Below are positions 41,642 to 49,725 of a stretch of 64,000 nt of DNA, piece by piece (the stretch's first letter is position 1; the number at the start of each line of letters is the position of its first letter). The DNA is from Actinacidiphila epipremni (GTDB lineage: Bacteria > Actinomycetota > Actinomycetes > Streptomycetales > Streptomycetaceae): the NCBI RefSeq assembly GCF_012034175.1, contig NZ_JAATEJ010000008.1:210644-274643 (forward strand), given 5' to 3'. Under the pieces are notes generated by a model. The model saw nothing but the letters and a program-made list of their open reading frames with translations. It was not told where the DNA came from and ran no database searches. A program made the translations under genes and the position numbers.

Positions 41642-43144
41642 GTGACCGTGCCCGTACCGCCGTCCCGTCCGCCCGCCGGGCCCGGCCCGTCCGCCTTCGT
41701 GGCCGCGGACCTCGGGGCGACCAGCGGGCGGGTGGTCGTCGGCCGGGCCGGCCGGGACACCCTGGAGCTGGCCGAGCTGCACCGCTTCGCCAACCGGCCG
41801 GTCCGGCTGCCGACCGGCCTGCACTGGGACCTGCCCGCGCTCCACCAGGGCGTCCTGGACGGCCTGCGCGCGGCGGGCCGGGCCGGCTACGACGTCACGT
41901 CGGTCGGCGTCGACACCTGGGCCGTCGACTACGGCCTGCTCGACGCGGACGGCGCCCTGCTCGGCCTCCCGTACCACTACCGCGACAGCCGTACGTCGCA
42001 GGTCGCGCAGGAGGTGCGGGAACGGCTGGGCGCGGCACGGCTCTACGGGGTCAGCGGGCTGCAGCACCTGCCGTTCAACACCGTCTTCCAGCTCGCCGCC
42101 GCCCGCGGCACCGCCCAACTGGCCGCCGCCCGCACGCTGCTGCTCATCCCCGACCTGCTCGTCCACTGGCTGTCCGGCAGCGCCGGCGCCGAGACCACCA
42201 ACGCCTCGACCACCGGCCTGCTCGACGCCCGCACCGGCACCTGGTCGTACGAACTGGCCGCCGGTATCGGCCTGGACACCGCCCTGCTGCCGCCGCTGCG
42301 CGAACCCGGCGAATCTGCCGGCACCTTGCTGCCGCACGTCGCCGACGGCACCGGGCTGCCGGCCGGCACGCCGGTCACCACCGTCGCCTCGCACGACACC
42401 GCGTCCGCCGTCGTCGCGGTGCCCGCCACCGCGTCGGGGGCGGCGTACATCTCCTGCGGCACCTGGTCGCTCGCCGGGCTGGAACTGGACGCGCCGGTGC
42501 TCACCGAGGAGTCCCGCACCGCCAACTTCACCAACGAGCGCGGCATCGACGGCACCGTGCGGTACCTGCGCAACATCATGGGCATGTGGCCGCTGGAGGA
42601 GTGCCGGCGCGTGTGGGCCGCCCGCGGGCAGCCCGCGGAACTGGCCCCGCTGCTCGCCGCCGCGGCCCGCGCCGAGCCCTTCGCCGCGCTGATCGACCCC
42701 GACGCACCGGACTTCCTCGCCCCCGCCGACATGCCCGCCGCCATCGCCGGCTTCTGCCGCCGCACCGGCCAGCGGCCCCCGCGCGACCAAGGCGCCGTCG
42801 TGCGCTGCGTTTTGGAGAGCCTGGCGCTGGCCCACCGCCAAGTCCTGCGGCGCGCCGCGGAGTTGGCCGGCCGCGACATCACCCGGGTCCATCTCGTCGG
42901 CGGCGGCAGCCGCAACGAGCTGCTGTGCCAACTCACCGCCGACGCCACCGGGTTGCCGGTCACCGCCGGACCCACCGAGGCCACCGCGCTCGGCAACATC
43001 CTCGTCCAGGCCCGCGCCCACGGCCGCACCGGCGACCTCGCCGACATGCGCCGACTGGTCGCCGCCACCCAGCAGTTGCGCCACTACCGCCCCGCGGGCG
43101 CCGCGTCCGCATGGCAGGCCGCCGAGGCCCGGCTACGGACGTGA
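41642..43144 (+). CDS. rhaB: rhamnulokinase
   Basis: The 500-residue FGGY-family kinase has VAADLGATSGRVVVG at the N-terminus, VGVDTWAVDYGLLD, SHDTASAVVAVPA, YISCGTWSLAGLEL and IHLVGGGSRNELL-like adenosine loop (VHLVGGGSRNELLCQ). It phosphorylates L-rhamnulose to the 1-phosphate. It starts at GTG 41642 after GAGGTGA, 61 bp from rhaD, and ends the operon, overlapping the convergent broken permease by 12 bases. Confidence 0.94.
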   Translation: MTVPVPPSRPPAGPGPSAFVAADLGATSGRVVVGRAGRDTLELAELHRFANRPVRLPTGLHWDLPALHQGVLDGLRAAGRAGYDVTSVGVDTWAVDYGLLDADGALLGLPYHYRDSRTSQVAQEVRERLGAARLYGVSGLQHLPFNTVFQLAAARGTAQLAAARTLLLIPDLLVHWLSGSAGAETTNASTTGLLDARTGTWSYELAAGIGLDTALLPPLREPGESAGTLLPHVADGTGLPAGTPVTTVASHDTASAVVAVPATASGAAYISCGTWSLAGLELDAPVLTEESRTANFTNERGIDGTVRYLRNIMGMWPLEECRRVWAARGQPAELAPLLAAAARAEPFAALIDPDAPDFLAPADMPAAIAGFCRRTGQRPPRDQGAVVRCVLESLALAHRQVLRRAAELAGRDITRVHLVGGGSRNELLCQLTADATGLPVTAGPTEATALGNILVQARAHGRTGDLADMRRLVAATQQLRHYRPAGAASAWQAAEARLRT

Positions 43145-43612
43145 CAGGTGCGTACGCGCCGCCAGCGCCGCCGACACCGCGACGGCGGCGGCTCCCGCCG
43201 CGCCCAGCACCGGCAGCCATTCCCGGAGCGACGCGAGCGTGGGATGCAGCCGGTAGACGGCCACCATGACCAGCGCCAGCGGCACGGTGGTGCCCAGCAC
43301 GCTCACCCGCGCGTACCCGAAGCGGATCAGCAGCGGGAGCTGGATCGCGATGTTGACCGCGAACAGCGTCCAGGACAGAGTCAGCATCGTCACCAGGGTG
43401 CGCCCGCCGAGCGGCGCGCCCTCGGCCAGCCCGAGCAGCACCGCCAGCGCCGTCCCCGCGGTGAGGGTGGCCAGGAAACTCGCCAGCGCCCAGGCGTAGT
43501 GCCCGAGCACCACCGCCCGCCGCGGCAGCGGCAGCACCGCGTACAGCGTCTCCAGGCCCTCCTTGCCGGCGACCACGAACGGCTGGACGGCGACCAGCGG
43601 GGCCAGCAGCAC
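43133..43612 (-). pseudogene. ABC-2 permease remnant, N-terminus missing
   Basis: In this frame the sequence reads LPALAVLLAPLVAVQPFVV at its entry, then KEGLETLYAVLPLPRRAVVLGHY and four further hydrophobic segments. This is the middle and end of a small ABC-2 permease of the kind paired with YtrA-like regulators. The usual first helix and start region are missing. Upstream the frame runs straight into the out-of-frame end of the ATPase gene with no ribosome site. An internal deletion that joined the two genes explains this best. A GTG at 43612 could start a shortened protein but is unlikely to make a working transporter. Confidence 0.75.
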
Positions 43613-44310
43613 CGCGAGCGCCGGTAGGCGCGGACGACCCGGAAGGCGTCCACGACCTCGTCCTTGGGGCCGGTGCGCACGACCCGGCCGCCGTGCAGCA
43701 GCGTCACGTAGTCGCCGATGCGGTCCAGGTCGGAGGTGATGTGCGTGGAGAACAGCACGCTGTGCCCTTCGTCGAGCAGGAACTCCCCGATGATGCCCGC
43801 GAGTTCGTCCCGCGCGACGGGGTCGAGGCCGCTGGTGGGCTCATCCAGGACGAGCAGCCGGGCGCGGTGCGAGAGCGCCACCGCGATCGTGAGCTTCATC
43901 GTCATGCCGCGGGAGAGGTCCTTGACCCTGGCCCGCAGGTCCAGGCCGAACTCGTCGAGGAGCCGGCGGTAGCGGGCGCCGTCCCAGCGGTCGTAGAAGG
44001 GCCGCAGGGTGCGTTCGACCTCGGCCAGCCGCCAGTCGCCGACGAGGTAGGCGCGGTCCAGCACGACGCCCACGTCCTGGCGCAGCGCCACCGGGCCGGG
44101 GACGCGGTGGCCGAGCAGCTCGATCTCGCCGCTGTCGATGCCGCGCATGCCCAGCAGACAGCGGATGGTGGTCGTCTTGCCGGCGCCGTTCGCGCCGATC
44201 AGGCCCATGACGTAGCCGGTCGGCAGCGCGAAGCTGATGTCGCGCAGGGCGAAGCCGCCGCCGGCCGCGGCGTGCACGCCCCGCAGGGCGAAGGCCGGTT
44301 CGCCGCTCAT
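43390..44310 (-). CDS. ABC transporter ATPase, intact core with aberrant C-terminus
   Basis: Residues 1 to about 226 form a normal ABC ATPase: Walker A GANGAGKTT, signature LSRGMTMKLTIA, Walker B LLVLDEPTSGLD and the H-loop FSTHITSD. After DAFRVVR (about 43632) family likeness ends abruptly. The last 80 codons are an Arg/Trp/Cys-rich tail read out of frame through the permease remnant. The usual C-terminal regulatory stretch is absent. A start at 44310 fits GGGGG 9 bases upstream; an ATG at 44319 is also in frame. The gene follows the GntR gene closely. Confidence 0.75.
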   Translation of the reverse strand: MSGEPAFALRGVHAAAGGGFALRDISFALPTGYVMGLIGANGAGKTTTIRCLLGMRGIDSGEIELLGHRVPGPVALRQDVGVVLDRAYLVGDWRLAEVERTLRPFYDRWDGARYRRLLDEFGLDLRARVKDLSRGMTMKLTIAVALSHRARLLVLDEPTSGLDPVARDELAGIIGEFLLDEGHSVLFSTHITSDLDRIGDYVTLLHGGRVVRTGPKDEVVDAFRVVRAYRRSRCCWPRWSPSSRSWSPARRAWRRCTRCCRCRGGRWCSGTTPGRWRVSWPPSPRGRRWRCCSGWPRARRSAGAPW

Positions 44311-44329
44311 GGCGTGCATCCCCCGGGCC

Positions 44330-44716
44330 TCAGGCGGTCTCGTGCGCGGCGCGGATCAGGCCGTCGAGGATGCCGACGAGCTCGTCGCGGCCGAGGCCGG
44401 CCCGCCCGGCGGCGTCCAGCGCGGCCTGCAGCCCGTCCTCCACCTGGCGTAGCAGCTGCTCGCGCACGAACGCGGTGTCCAGCGGCAGGACGTACGCGCC
44501 CTTGCCGGGCACGGTGCCGATGAAGCCCTCGGCGGCGAGCTCGGTGTAGGCGCGGTTGGTGGTGATGATGCTGATCCGCAGGTCCCGGGCGAGGGCGCGT
44601 ACGGACGGCAGGGCGGCGCCCTCGGCGAGCTCGCCGGACAGGACGGCGGCGCCGATCTGTTCCTTGATCTGCTGGTAGAGCGGCACTCCGCTGCTGTTGG
44701 ACAGCACCACGCGCAC
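44330..44716 (-). CDS. GntR-family regulator, YtrA subgroup
   Basis: The 128-residue product has the GntR winged helix (VPLYQQIKEQIGAAVLSGEL, LPSVRALARDLRISIITTNRAYTELAAEG by segments) and a short two-helix C-terminal dimer region, the YtrA layout. These proteins repress the ABC transporter that follows them. That transporter is damaged here (43133-44310), so the regulator may be a relic too. Confidence 0.9.
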   Translation of the reverse strand: MRVVLSNSSGVPLYQQIKEQIGAAVLSGELAEGAALPSVRALARDLRISIITTNRAYTELAAEGFIGTVPGKGAYVLPLDTAFVREQLLRQVEDGLQAALDAAGRAGLGRDELVGILDGLIRAAHETA

Positions 44717-44741
44717 GACGGGCCTCCGGCCTCGGGGTTCG

Positions 44742-44766
44742 ACTGTTCATGCACACTATAGACAGT
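44742..44766. promoter_or_regulatory. inverted repeat over the GntR gene promoter
   Basis: ACTGT and ACAGT arms are separated by 15 bases, and the minus-strand TATAGT inside them is a good -10 box. The position, 26-50 bases before the GntR ATG, fits an autoregulatory YtrA-type operator. Confidence 0.45.
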
Positions 44767-44844
44767 AGGAACGGTGGGGGCGCAAGGTGGGCGGCTTGTC
44801 CGAGGCCGCCCCGGCACGGGGTGCGGCCCGCCTAAGCTGGGCCC

Positions 44845-47800
44845 GTGGCTGTGCTGTTCGGCCGGGACGCCGTTCTGGAGCAGGCGTGGGAGCCGCTGGT
44901 GCAAGGCGATCCGGTGCTGCTCGCCGGGCCGCCCGGCATCGGCAAGACCGCGCTGTGGCGCGAACTGGTCGCTTGTGCGCGGCGGGCGGGCTGGCTGGTC
45001 CTGACGTGCGCGCCCGCGGAGTCGGAGTCGGCCCTCGCGCTCGCCGCGCTGGCGGATCTGCTGCGGCCCTTGGCCGCACACGCGGCTGAGTTGCCGGGGC
45101 CGCAACGGGCGGCGGTCCAGGCGGTGTTGCTCACGGGGGACGGTGAGGTGGGCGCCGCCGGTGAGGTGGGCCGTGAGCTGAGCGCGGTCGGCGGTGCGGG
45201 GGTGGCCGGTGGTGTGGGCTCGGGCGGTGACGCGGGCGGTGGCCCGGGCGCGGGCGGCGGTGCGGGGGTGCACGGCAGCGTGCGTGCGGGCGCTGAGGGA
45301 GGTGGGCGTCGCGATGCGGGCGAGGCCGAGGGCGGTGACGGCGACGGGGTCGTGGGCGAGCGGGCGGTGGCCGCGGCCACTCGCTCGCTGCTCGACGCCG
45401 CGGTGGCGTCCGGCCGCCGGGTGCTGGTCGCCGTGGACGACGCGCCCTGGTTGGACCCGGCCAGCGCACGGGCGTTGACGTTCGCCTTACGGCGGGTGCC
45501 GGGCCTGGCGGTGCTGGCCGGCGCCCGCGACGAGGCCGGCGCCGGTACGCCGTTGGGCCTGGACCGCCTCGCCGGACGGCTGCGGCGGATCGACGTGGCG
45601 CCGCTCGGCACCGGGGCGCTGCACCATATGCTGCGCGACCGGCTCGGCGTGACGCTCAACCGGCCGCTGCTGGCCCGTATCGCCCGGGACTGCGGCGGAA
45701 ACCCGCTGCTGGCCATGGAGTTGACCCGCGCGGTGCTGCGGCTGCCCCGGCTGCCGTCCCCCGGCGAGGACCTGCCCTTCCCCGCCACGACGACCCGGCT
45801 GGTGGCGGGCACGGTGGCCGCCCTGCCCCCGGCCGGCCGCGACGCGATCCGGCTCGCGGCGCTGCTCTCCGTGGCGCACCTGCGCGATCTGTCCGCCGCG
45901 GGGGCGGACCCGGCCGCCTTCGACCCGGCGGAGGACGCCGGGCTGCTGACCGTCAGCGGGGGAGCGGTGCACTTCGCCCACCCCCTGTACGCGGCGGCGG
46001 TCCGCGCGGACATCCCCGCGAGCTTGCGCCGCCGGCTGCACCGCAAGCTGGCCGAGGTCGTCGCCGACCCGGACGAGCGGGCCCGGCAACTCGCCCGCTG
46101 CGTCGCCCTGCCGGACGCCGAGGTCGCCGCCGAACTCGCCGCCTCCGCCGACCGCCAACGCCGCCGCGGCGCCCCCCAACTCGCCGCCGCCCTCTACGAA
46201 CAGGCCGCCCACCTCACACCCCCGACCACCCCCGCGACCCTCGCCCGCCGCCGCTTGGCCGCGGCCCGCTGCCACTACGACAGCGGCGACTACCCCGCAG
46301 CGGCGGCCACAGCCACGGAGGTCGCCGAAGCCTGCGACGCCGCTCCGCGGGTGCCCAGCGCCCGCGCCGCCGGCGGCGACCGCCCGCAAGCGGGTGGGGT
46401 TGCGTATCCGGGTGGGCAGCCGGGCGCCGAGGCCGGGGTGGCGGAGGCGTCTGCCGCCGGGGCTTTGGCGGCGGGCGGGGTTGCGTACGTCGGCGGGCAG
46501 GTAGACGCCGGCTGGGCAGGCGTCGAGGTGGGCGTGGAGGACGCGCCTGTCGCCGGGACTCTGGAGGCGGGCGGGGCCCGTCACCCCGGCGGGCAGGGAG
46601 GTGCGGGTCGGGCGGGTGTTGACGTGGGGGACGCGTTCGTCGCCGGGGCTTCGGCGGCGGGCGGGGTTGCGTCTCCCGGTGGGCAGGCGGGCGTCGGTCT
46701 GGCGGGCGCCGCGGTCGAGGTGGAGGCGTTCGCCGCCGGGGGCTTGGAGTCCGCTGAGGTCCCTCACCCCGGCGGCGGCGCGGCGGGGGCGGGCGACGGG
46801 GTGCGGGCTGAGGCGTTGTTGTTGCGGGCCGAGGTGGCGTGGAGTGCCGATGAGCCGCTGGCTGTTGCCGCGCAGACCGCCGAGCAGGCGCTTCGGTGTG
46901 CGCCCGCCGGGTCGGCGCAGGCCGGGCGGATCCACGCGTATCTGAGCCTCTTCCACGACACGCCCGAGCTGGCCCAGCGCCATGCGGAGGCCGCGTGCGC
47001 GCTGCTCGGCGGCGCCTCGCCGCAGGACGCCGAGCTGCTTTCCGGCTCGCTGCTGCAGCTGTTCTTCCACGAGGTCCGCGGCGGCCGGCCGCCCCGGCGC
47101 GAACTGCTGGACCGGGCCCTGGCGTTGGAGGACGGACGGCCGTCATGGCTGGGCGGCACCATCCCCGCCATCTGGTGGCGGTCGATCGACGAGCACGACA
47201 AGGCCCGCGCCCGCCTGCACGCCATGCTGGAGCGGGCGGTCGCCGCCGGCGACGAACCCGGCCAGCACGAACTGCTGGCCCATCTGGGCGAGACCGAGCT
47301 GGTCGCCGGGCGCTACGACGACGCCGCCCGCGCGCTCGCCGGCGCGCGGGAGCTCGGCGAGCAGCTGGGCACCGGCCTGGTGGGGGAGACCTGGCTGCTC
47401 GGCCTGCTGGACGCGCACCGGGGCGAGCTCGCGGCGGCCCGCGCGGTGGCGGAGGCGGGGCTGCGGCGGGCCGAGGCCGTGGGTGACCCGTGGGCACGCC
47501 GGATCCACCTCGCCCTCAGCGCGTTCACCGCCCTGTCCGAGGGCCGTACGGACGACGCAGCGGCCGACTACCGCGCCCTGGCCGCCGAGGCGGACGCCGC
47601 CGGCCTTGCCGAGCCCCTGTCGCAGCGGTTCGAGCCGGACTGGATCGAGGCGTGCGCCGCCGCCGGCGACCTGGCGACCGCCCGGCGCGTTCTGCGCCGG
47701 CTCGCCGAGCGGCACGAGCGGCTGCCCCGGCCGTGGACGACGCTGGGCCTCGCGCGCAGCCGGGCGCTGCTCGCCGCCGCTTCGGGCGAGGACACCGCCG

Positions 47801-48228
47801 CGCCGGCCGACGCGCTGGAGGAGGCCAGGGCCCGGGTCCCGGCGCACGTCGTGCCGCTGGACCGGGCGCGCTGCCTGCTGGTCGCGGGAGTGGTGCACCG
47901 GCGGGCCAGACGCCGGCGGGCCGCCCGTACGGCGCTGGAGCAGGCCGCCGCGGAGTTCGCGGCGATCGGCGCGGCGGCCTTCGAGCGCCGCGCCCGGGCC
48001 GAACTCGCCCGCACCGGCGGGCGAGCCCCGGCCTCGGAGGCGCTGACCGCCACCGAGGAGCGGGTCGCCGCGCTGGCCGCCGCCGGCCGTACCAACCGCG
48101 CGATCGCGGACGCGCTGTTCATCAGCCCCAAGACCGTCGAGGCGAACCTCGCCCGCGTCTACCGCAAACTCGGCATCTCCCGCCGGGCAGAATTGGGCGC
48201 AGCACTCTCCCGCCGGGCGGGCACGTGA
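44845..48228 (+). CDS. large LuxR-type ATPase regulator (LAL family) with internal repeats
   Basis: The 1127-residue product starts at GTG 44845. The AAA/STAND ATPase comes first: Walker A LLAGPPGIGKTALW near residue 30 and Walker B VLVAVDDAPWLDP near 195, separated by a Gly/Ala-rich insert of some 60 residues. TPR-like helical segments fill the middle and end. The C-terminal LuxR HTH is LTATEERVAALAAAGRTNRAIA followed by ISPKTVEANLARVYRKLGI. A second insert at about 510-650 holds imperfect repeats (46390-46746). LAL regulators activate pathway genes; the target here is unknown. Confidence 0.9.
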   Translation: MAVLFGRDAVLEQAWEPLVQGDPVLLAGPPGIGKTALWRELVACARRAGWLVLTCAPAESESALALAALADLLRPLAAHAAELPGPQRAAVQAVLLTGDGEVGAAGEVGRELSAVGGAGVAGGVGSGGDAGGGPGAGGGAGVHGSVRAGAEGGGRRDAGEAEGGDGDGVVGERAVAAATRSLLDAAVASGRRVLVAVDDAPWLDPASARALTFALRRVPGLAVLAGARDEAGAGTPLGLDRLAGRLRRIDVAPLGTGALHHMLRDRLGVTLNRPLLARIARDCGGNPLLAMELTRAVLRLPRLPSPGEDLPFPATTTRLVAGTVAALPPAGRDAIRLAALLSVAHLRDLSAAGADPAAFDPAEDAGLLTVSGGAVHFAHPLYAAAVRADIPASLRRRLHRKLAEVVADPDERARQLARCVALPDAEVAAELAASADRQRRRGAPQLAAALYEQAAHLTPPTTPATLARRRLAAARCHYDSGDYPAAAATATEVAEACDAAPRVPSARAAGGDRPQAGGVAYPGGQPGAEAGVAEASAAGALAAGGVAYVGGQVDAGWAGVEVGVEDAPVAGTLEAGGARHPGGQGGAGRAGVDVGDAFVAGASAAGGVASPGGQAGVGLAGAAVEVEAFAAGGLESAEVPHPGGGAAGAGDGVRAEALLLRAEVAWSADEPLAVAAQTAEQALRCAPAGSAQAGRIHAYLSLFHDTPELAQRHAEAACALLGGASPQDAELLSGSLLQLFFHEVRGGRPPRRELLDRALALEDGRPSWLGGTIPAIWWRSIDEHDKARARLHAMLERAVAAGDEPGQHELLAHLGETELVAGRYDDAARALAGARELGEQLGTGLVGETWLLGLLDAHRGELAAARAVAEAGLRRAEAVGDPWARRIHLALSAFTALSEGRTDDAAADYRALAAEADAAGLAEPLSQRFEPDWIEACAAAGDLATARRVLRRLAERHERLPRPWTTLGLARSRALLAAASGEDTAAPADALEEARARVPAHVVPLDRARCLLVAGVVHRRARRRRAARTALEQAAAEFAAIGAAAFERRARAELARTGGRAPASEALTATEERVAALAAAGRTNRAIADALFISPKTVEANLARVYRKLGISRRAELGAALSRRAGT
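46390..46746 (+). repeat. imperfect tandem coding repeats inside the LuxR-type gene
   Basis: Units beginning GCGGGYGGGG start at 46390, 46471, 46567 and 46657 (81, 96 and 90 bp apart, all multiples of three) and encode AGGVAYPGGQ-like blocks. A degenerate fifth block follows. The reading frame is kept and the insert is Gly/Ala/Val-rich, so it is probably a flexible linker that grew by slippage. Confidence 0.75.
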
Positions 48229-48442
48229 CGCCACACCACGCCGGCCCGGCCGCAGCATCGCGCGGCCGACCGAACCGCGCCGCCCGGCGAATCCGCGCCG
48301 CCCGGCGGCACCGCGCCGGCCCCCAGCACCGCACCGCTCGCGGCACAACGCCGCCCTGCGGCACCGCACCGCCCGGCGCCGCCCCTCGTTCCGTAGGGAA
48401 ACCCCCGATTCGGCCGGCGCCCCGCCGGCCTAGCGTCGGCGT

Positions 48443-48694
48443 GTGACCAGGCGGCTCTTCGCGGTGGAACGCTACGACGGCGCGGGACCCGGGGGCCCGG
48501 GGAGGCTTCCGGTGCTTGCCGCCGGCGGGGTGCGCCTGGTCGCCGCGGTGCACCTGCCGGCCGACGAGGTCGTCCTGGCTCTCGTCGAGGGCCCGGACGC
48601 CGATGCCGTGGTTGCGGCCATGGCCGGCGCCGGCTGGCCGGTGCACCGCGTGGAACCGGCAATCCTGCTGCACCCATGGGGGGACCAGACATGA
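48443..48694 (+). CDS. small protein of unknown function
   Basis: The 83-residue product starts at GTG 48443 and has no signal or membrane segment. The order (FAVERYDG, then VRLVAAVHLPADEVVLALVEGPDADAVVAAM by position 30-60, then GWPVHRVEPA) loosely resembles small ferredoxin-like-fold DUF4242 proteins, but the match is weak. Its stop overlaps the next ATG (ATGA), so it is cotranslated with the lipoprotein gene. Confidence 0.65.
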   Translation: MTRRLFAVERYDGAGPGGPGRLPVLAAGGVRLVAAVHLPADEVVLALVEGPDADAVVAAMAGAGWPVHRVEPAILLHPWGDQT

Positions 48695-49236
48695 GACGCA
48701 CCGCCCTGACCGCCATCCTGACCGTGCCCGTGGCCCTGACCGCGCTGACCGCCCTGACCGCGTGCGACGACGACCCCGCCCCGGCGTCCTCCACCGCGCA
48801 GCCGCCGGCCGCCGGCGGCACCGCCTCGCCCACCCCGGCCGCCGCCACCACGACGGCCGCCGCCGCCCTCAAAGCCTGCGCGCTCCTGCCGAAGAAGGAC
48901 GCCGAGGCCCTGGCCGACTCACCCCTGAACGCCGGGATCGAGGGCCCGGAGGCGGCCCCGAGCTGCATGTACACCGGCCCGGTCAGCGGCCCGACCGCGC
49001 AGGTCGAGATCTACGTCGGCGACGGCGCGAAGAAGTACTACGACATCGACCGCACCCTCAACCACACCTTCACCCCCTTCACCGGCGCCGGCGAGGAGGC
49101 GTACGCCGAGGACGACGCGGTCTTCTTCCGCAAGGCCACGACCTGGGTCGCGATCCGCCTGGTCCGCCTCGACGACCCCGCGCTCCACCGCGACCCGCTG
49201 CAGAACCTCGCCCGCCAGGTCGCCGGCCGGCTGTGA
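48691..49236 (+). CDS. putative lipoprotein, DUF3558-like layout
   Basis: The 181-residue product has a lipoprotein signal with lipobox LTAC and a Thr/Ala/Pro spacer to about residue 58. Its domain begins KACALLPKKDAEALADSPL and holds a second cysteine in PSCMYTG. The pattern of an ACxLL start and a later SCxY cysteine recalls the DUF3558-type actinobacterial lipoproteins. The function is unknown. It is cotranslated with the small protein gene before it. Confidence 0.75.
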   Translation: MRRTALTAILTVPVALTALTALTACDDDPAPASSTAQPPAAGGTASPTPAAATTTAAAALKACALLPKKDAEALADSPLNAGIEGPEAAPSCMYTGPVSGPTAQVEIYVGDGAKKYYDIDRTLNHTFTPFTGAGEEAYAEDDAVFFRKATTWVAIRLVRLDDPALHRDPLQNLARQVAGRL

Positions 49237-49312
49237 CCGGGCCCGCCGGACCGCGACCGGCCGGCGGGCCCTGAGCAGCGCAACCAGGCCGCCGCACGGC
49301 ACACTGGCCCGT

Positions 49313-49693
49313 ATGACACCCGACGCACTCAAGGCCGTCTGCCTCGCGCTGAACGGCGCGGAGGAGACCTTCCCCTTCAACCCGGAGACCTCCGTCTTCA
49401 AGGTCGGCGGGAAGATCTTCGCGCTCAGCGCCCTGGAGGCGCGGCCGTTGAGCGTCAGCCTGAAGTGCGACCCGGAGCTCGCGGTCCAACTGCGCGCGGC
49501 CCACCCGCAGATCACCGGCGGCTGGCACCTTAACAAGCGGCACTGGAACACCGTGCTGCTGGACGGGGCGCTGCCCGACGACATGGTGCGCGAGATGGTC
49601 GAGGACTCCTACGACCTGATCGTCGCCAGGTTGCCGCGCGCCCAGCAGCTGCGGCTGGACTGGGCCGGGGTGCGCGGGCCCGCCGAGCCCTGA
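49313..49693 (+). CDS. MmcQ/YjbR-family DNA-binding-fold protein
   Basis: The 126-residue product has the MmcQ/YjbR pattern: ALKAVCLALNGAEETFPFN, VFKVGGKIFALSAL, VSLKCDPELAVQLR, GWHLNKRHWNTVLLDG and a terminal helix. These proteins have a CyaY-like fold and no settled role. The 3' end of the gene lies inside the left arm of a strong terminator hairpin. Confidence 0.9.
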   Translation: MTPDALKAVCLALNGAEETFPFNPETSVFKVGGKIFALSALEARPLSVSLKCDPELAVQLRAAHPQITGGWHLNKRHWNTVLLDGALPDDMVREMVEDSYDLIVARLPRAQQLRLDWAGVRGPAEP

Positions 49694-49707
49694 GGGCCCG
49701 CGCACCC
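49668..49707. terminator. 14-bp hairpin spanning the MmcQ stop codon
   Basis: GGGTGCGCGGGCCC and its exact complement flank a 12-base loop that contains the MmcQ stop. It lies between the convergent MmcQ and GH76 genes and can serve both. Confidence 0.75.
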
Positions 49708-49725
49708 AGAAGAGCAACCCGCCGC

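Noticed and set aside
38239..41793. A 1184-codon minus-strand frame antisense to rhaI and rhaD
   Set aside because: It has Gly/Ala/Val/Asp-rich composition typical of the complement of GC-rich genes. The plus-strand enzymes are unmistakable.
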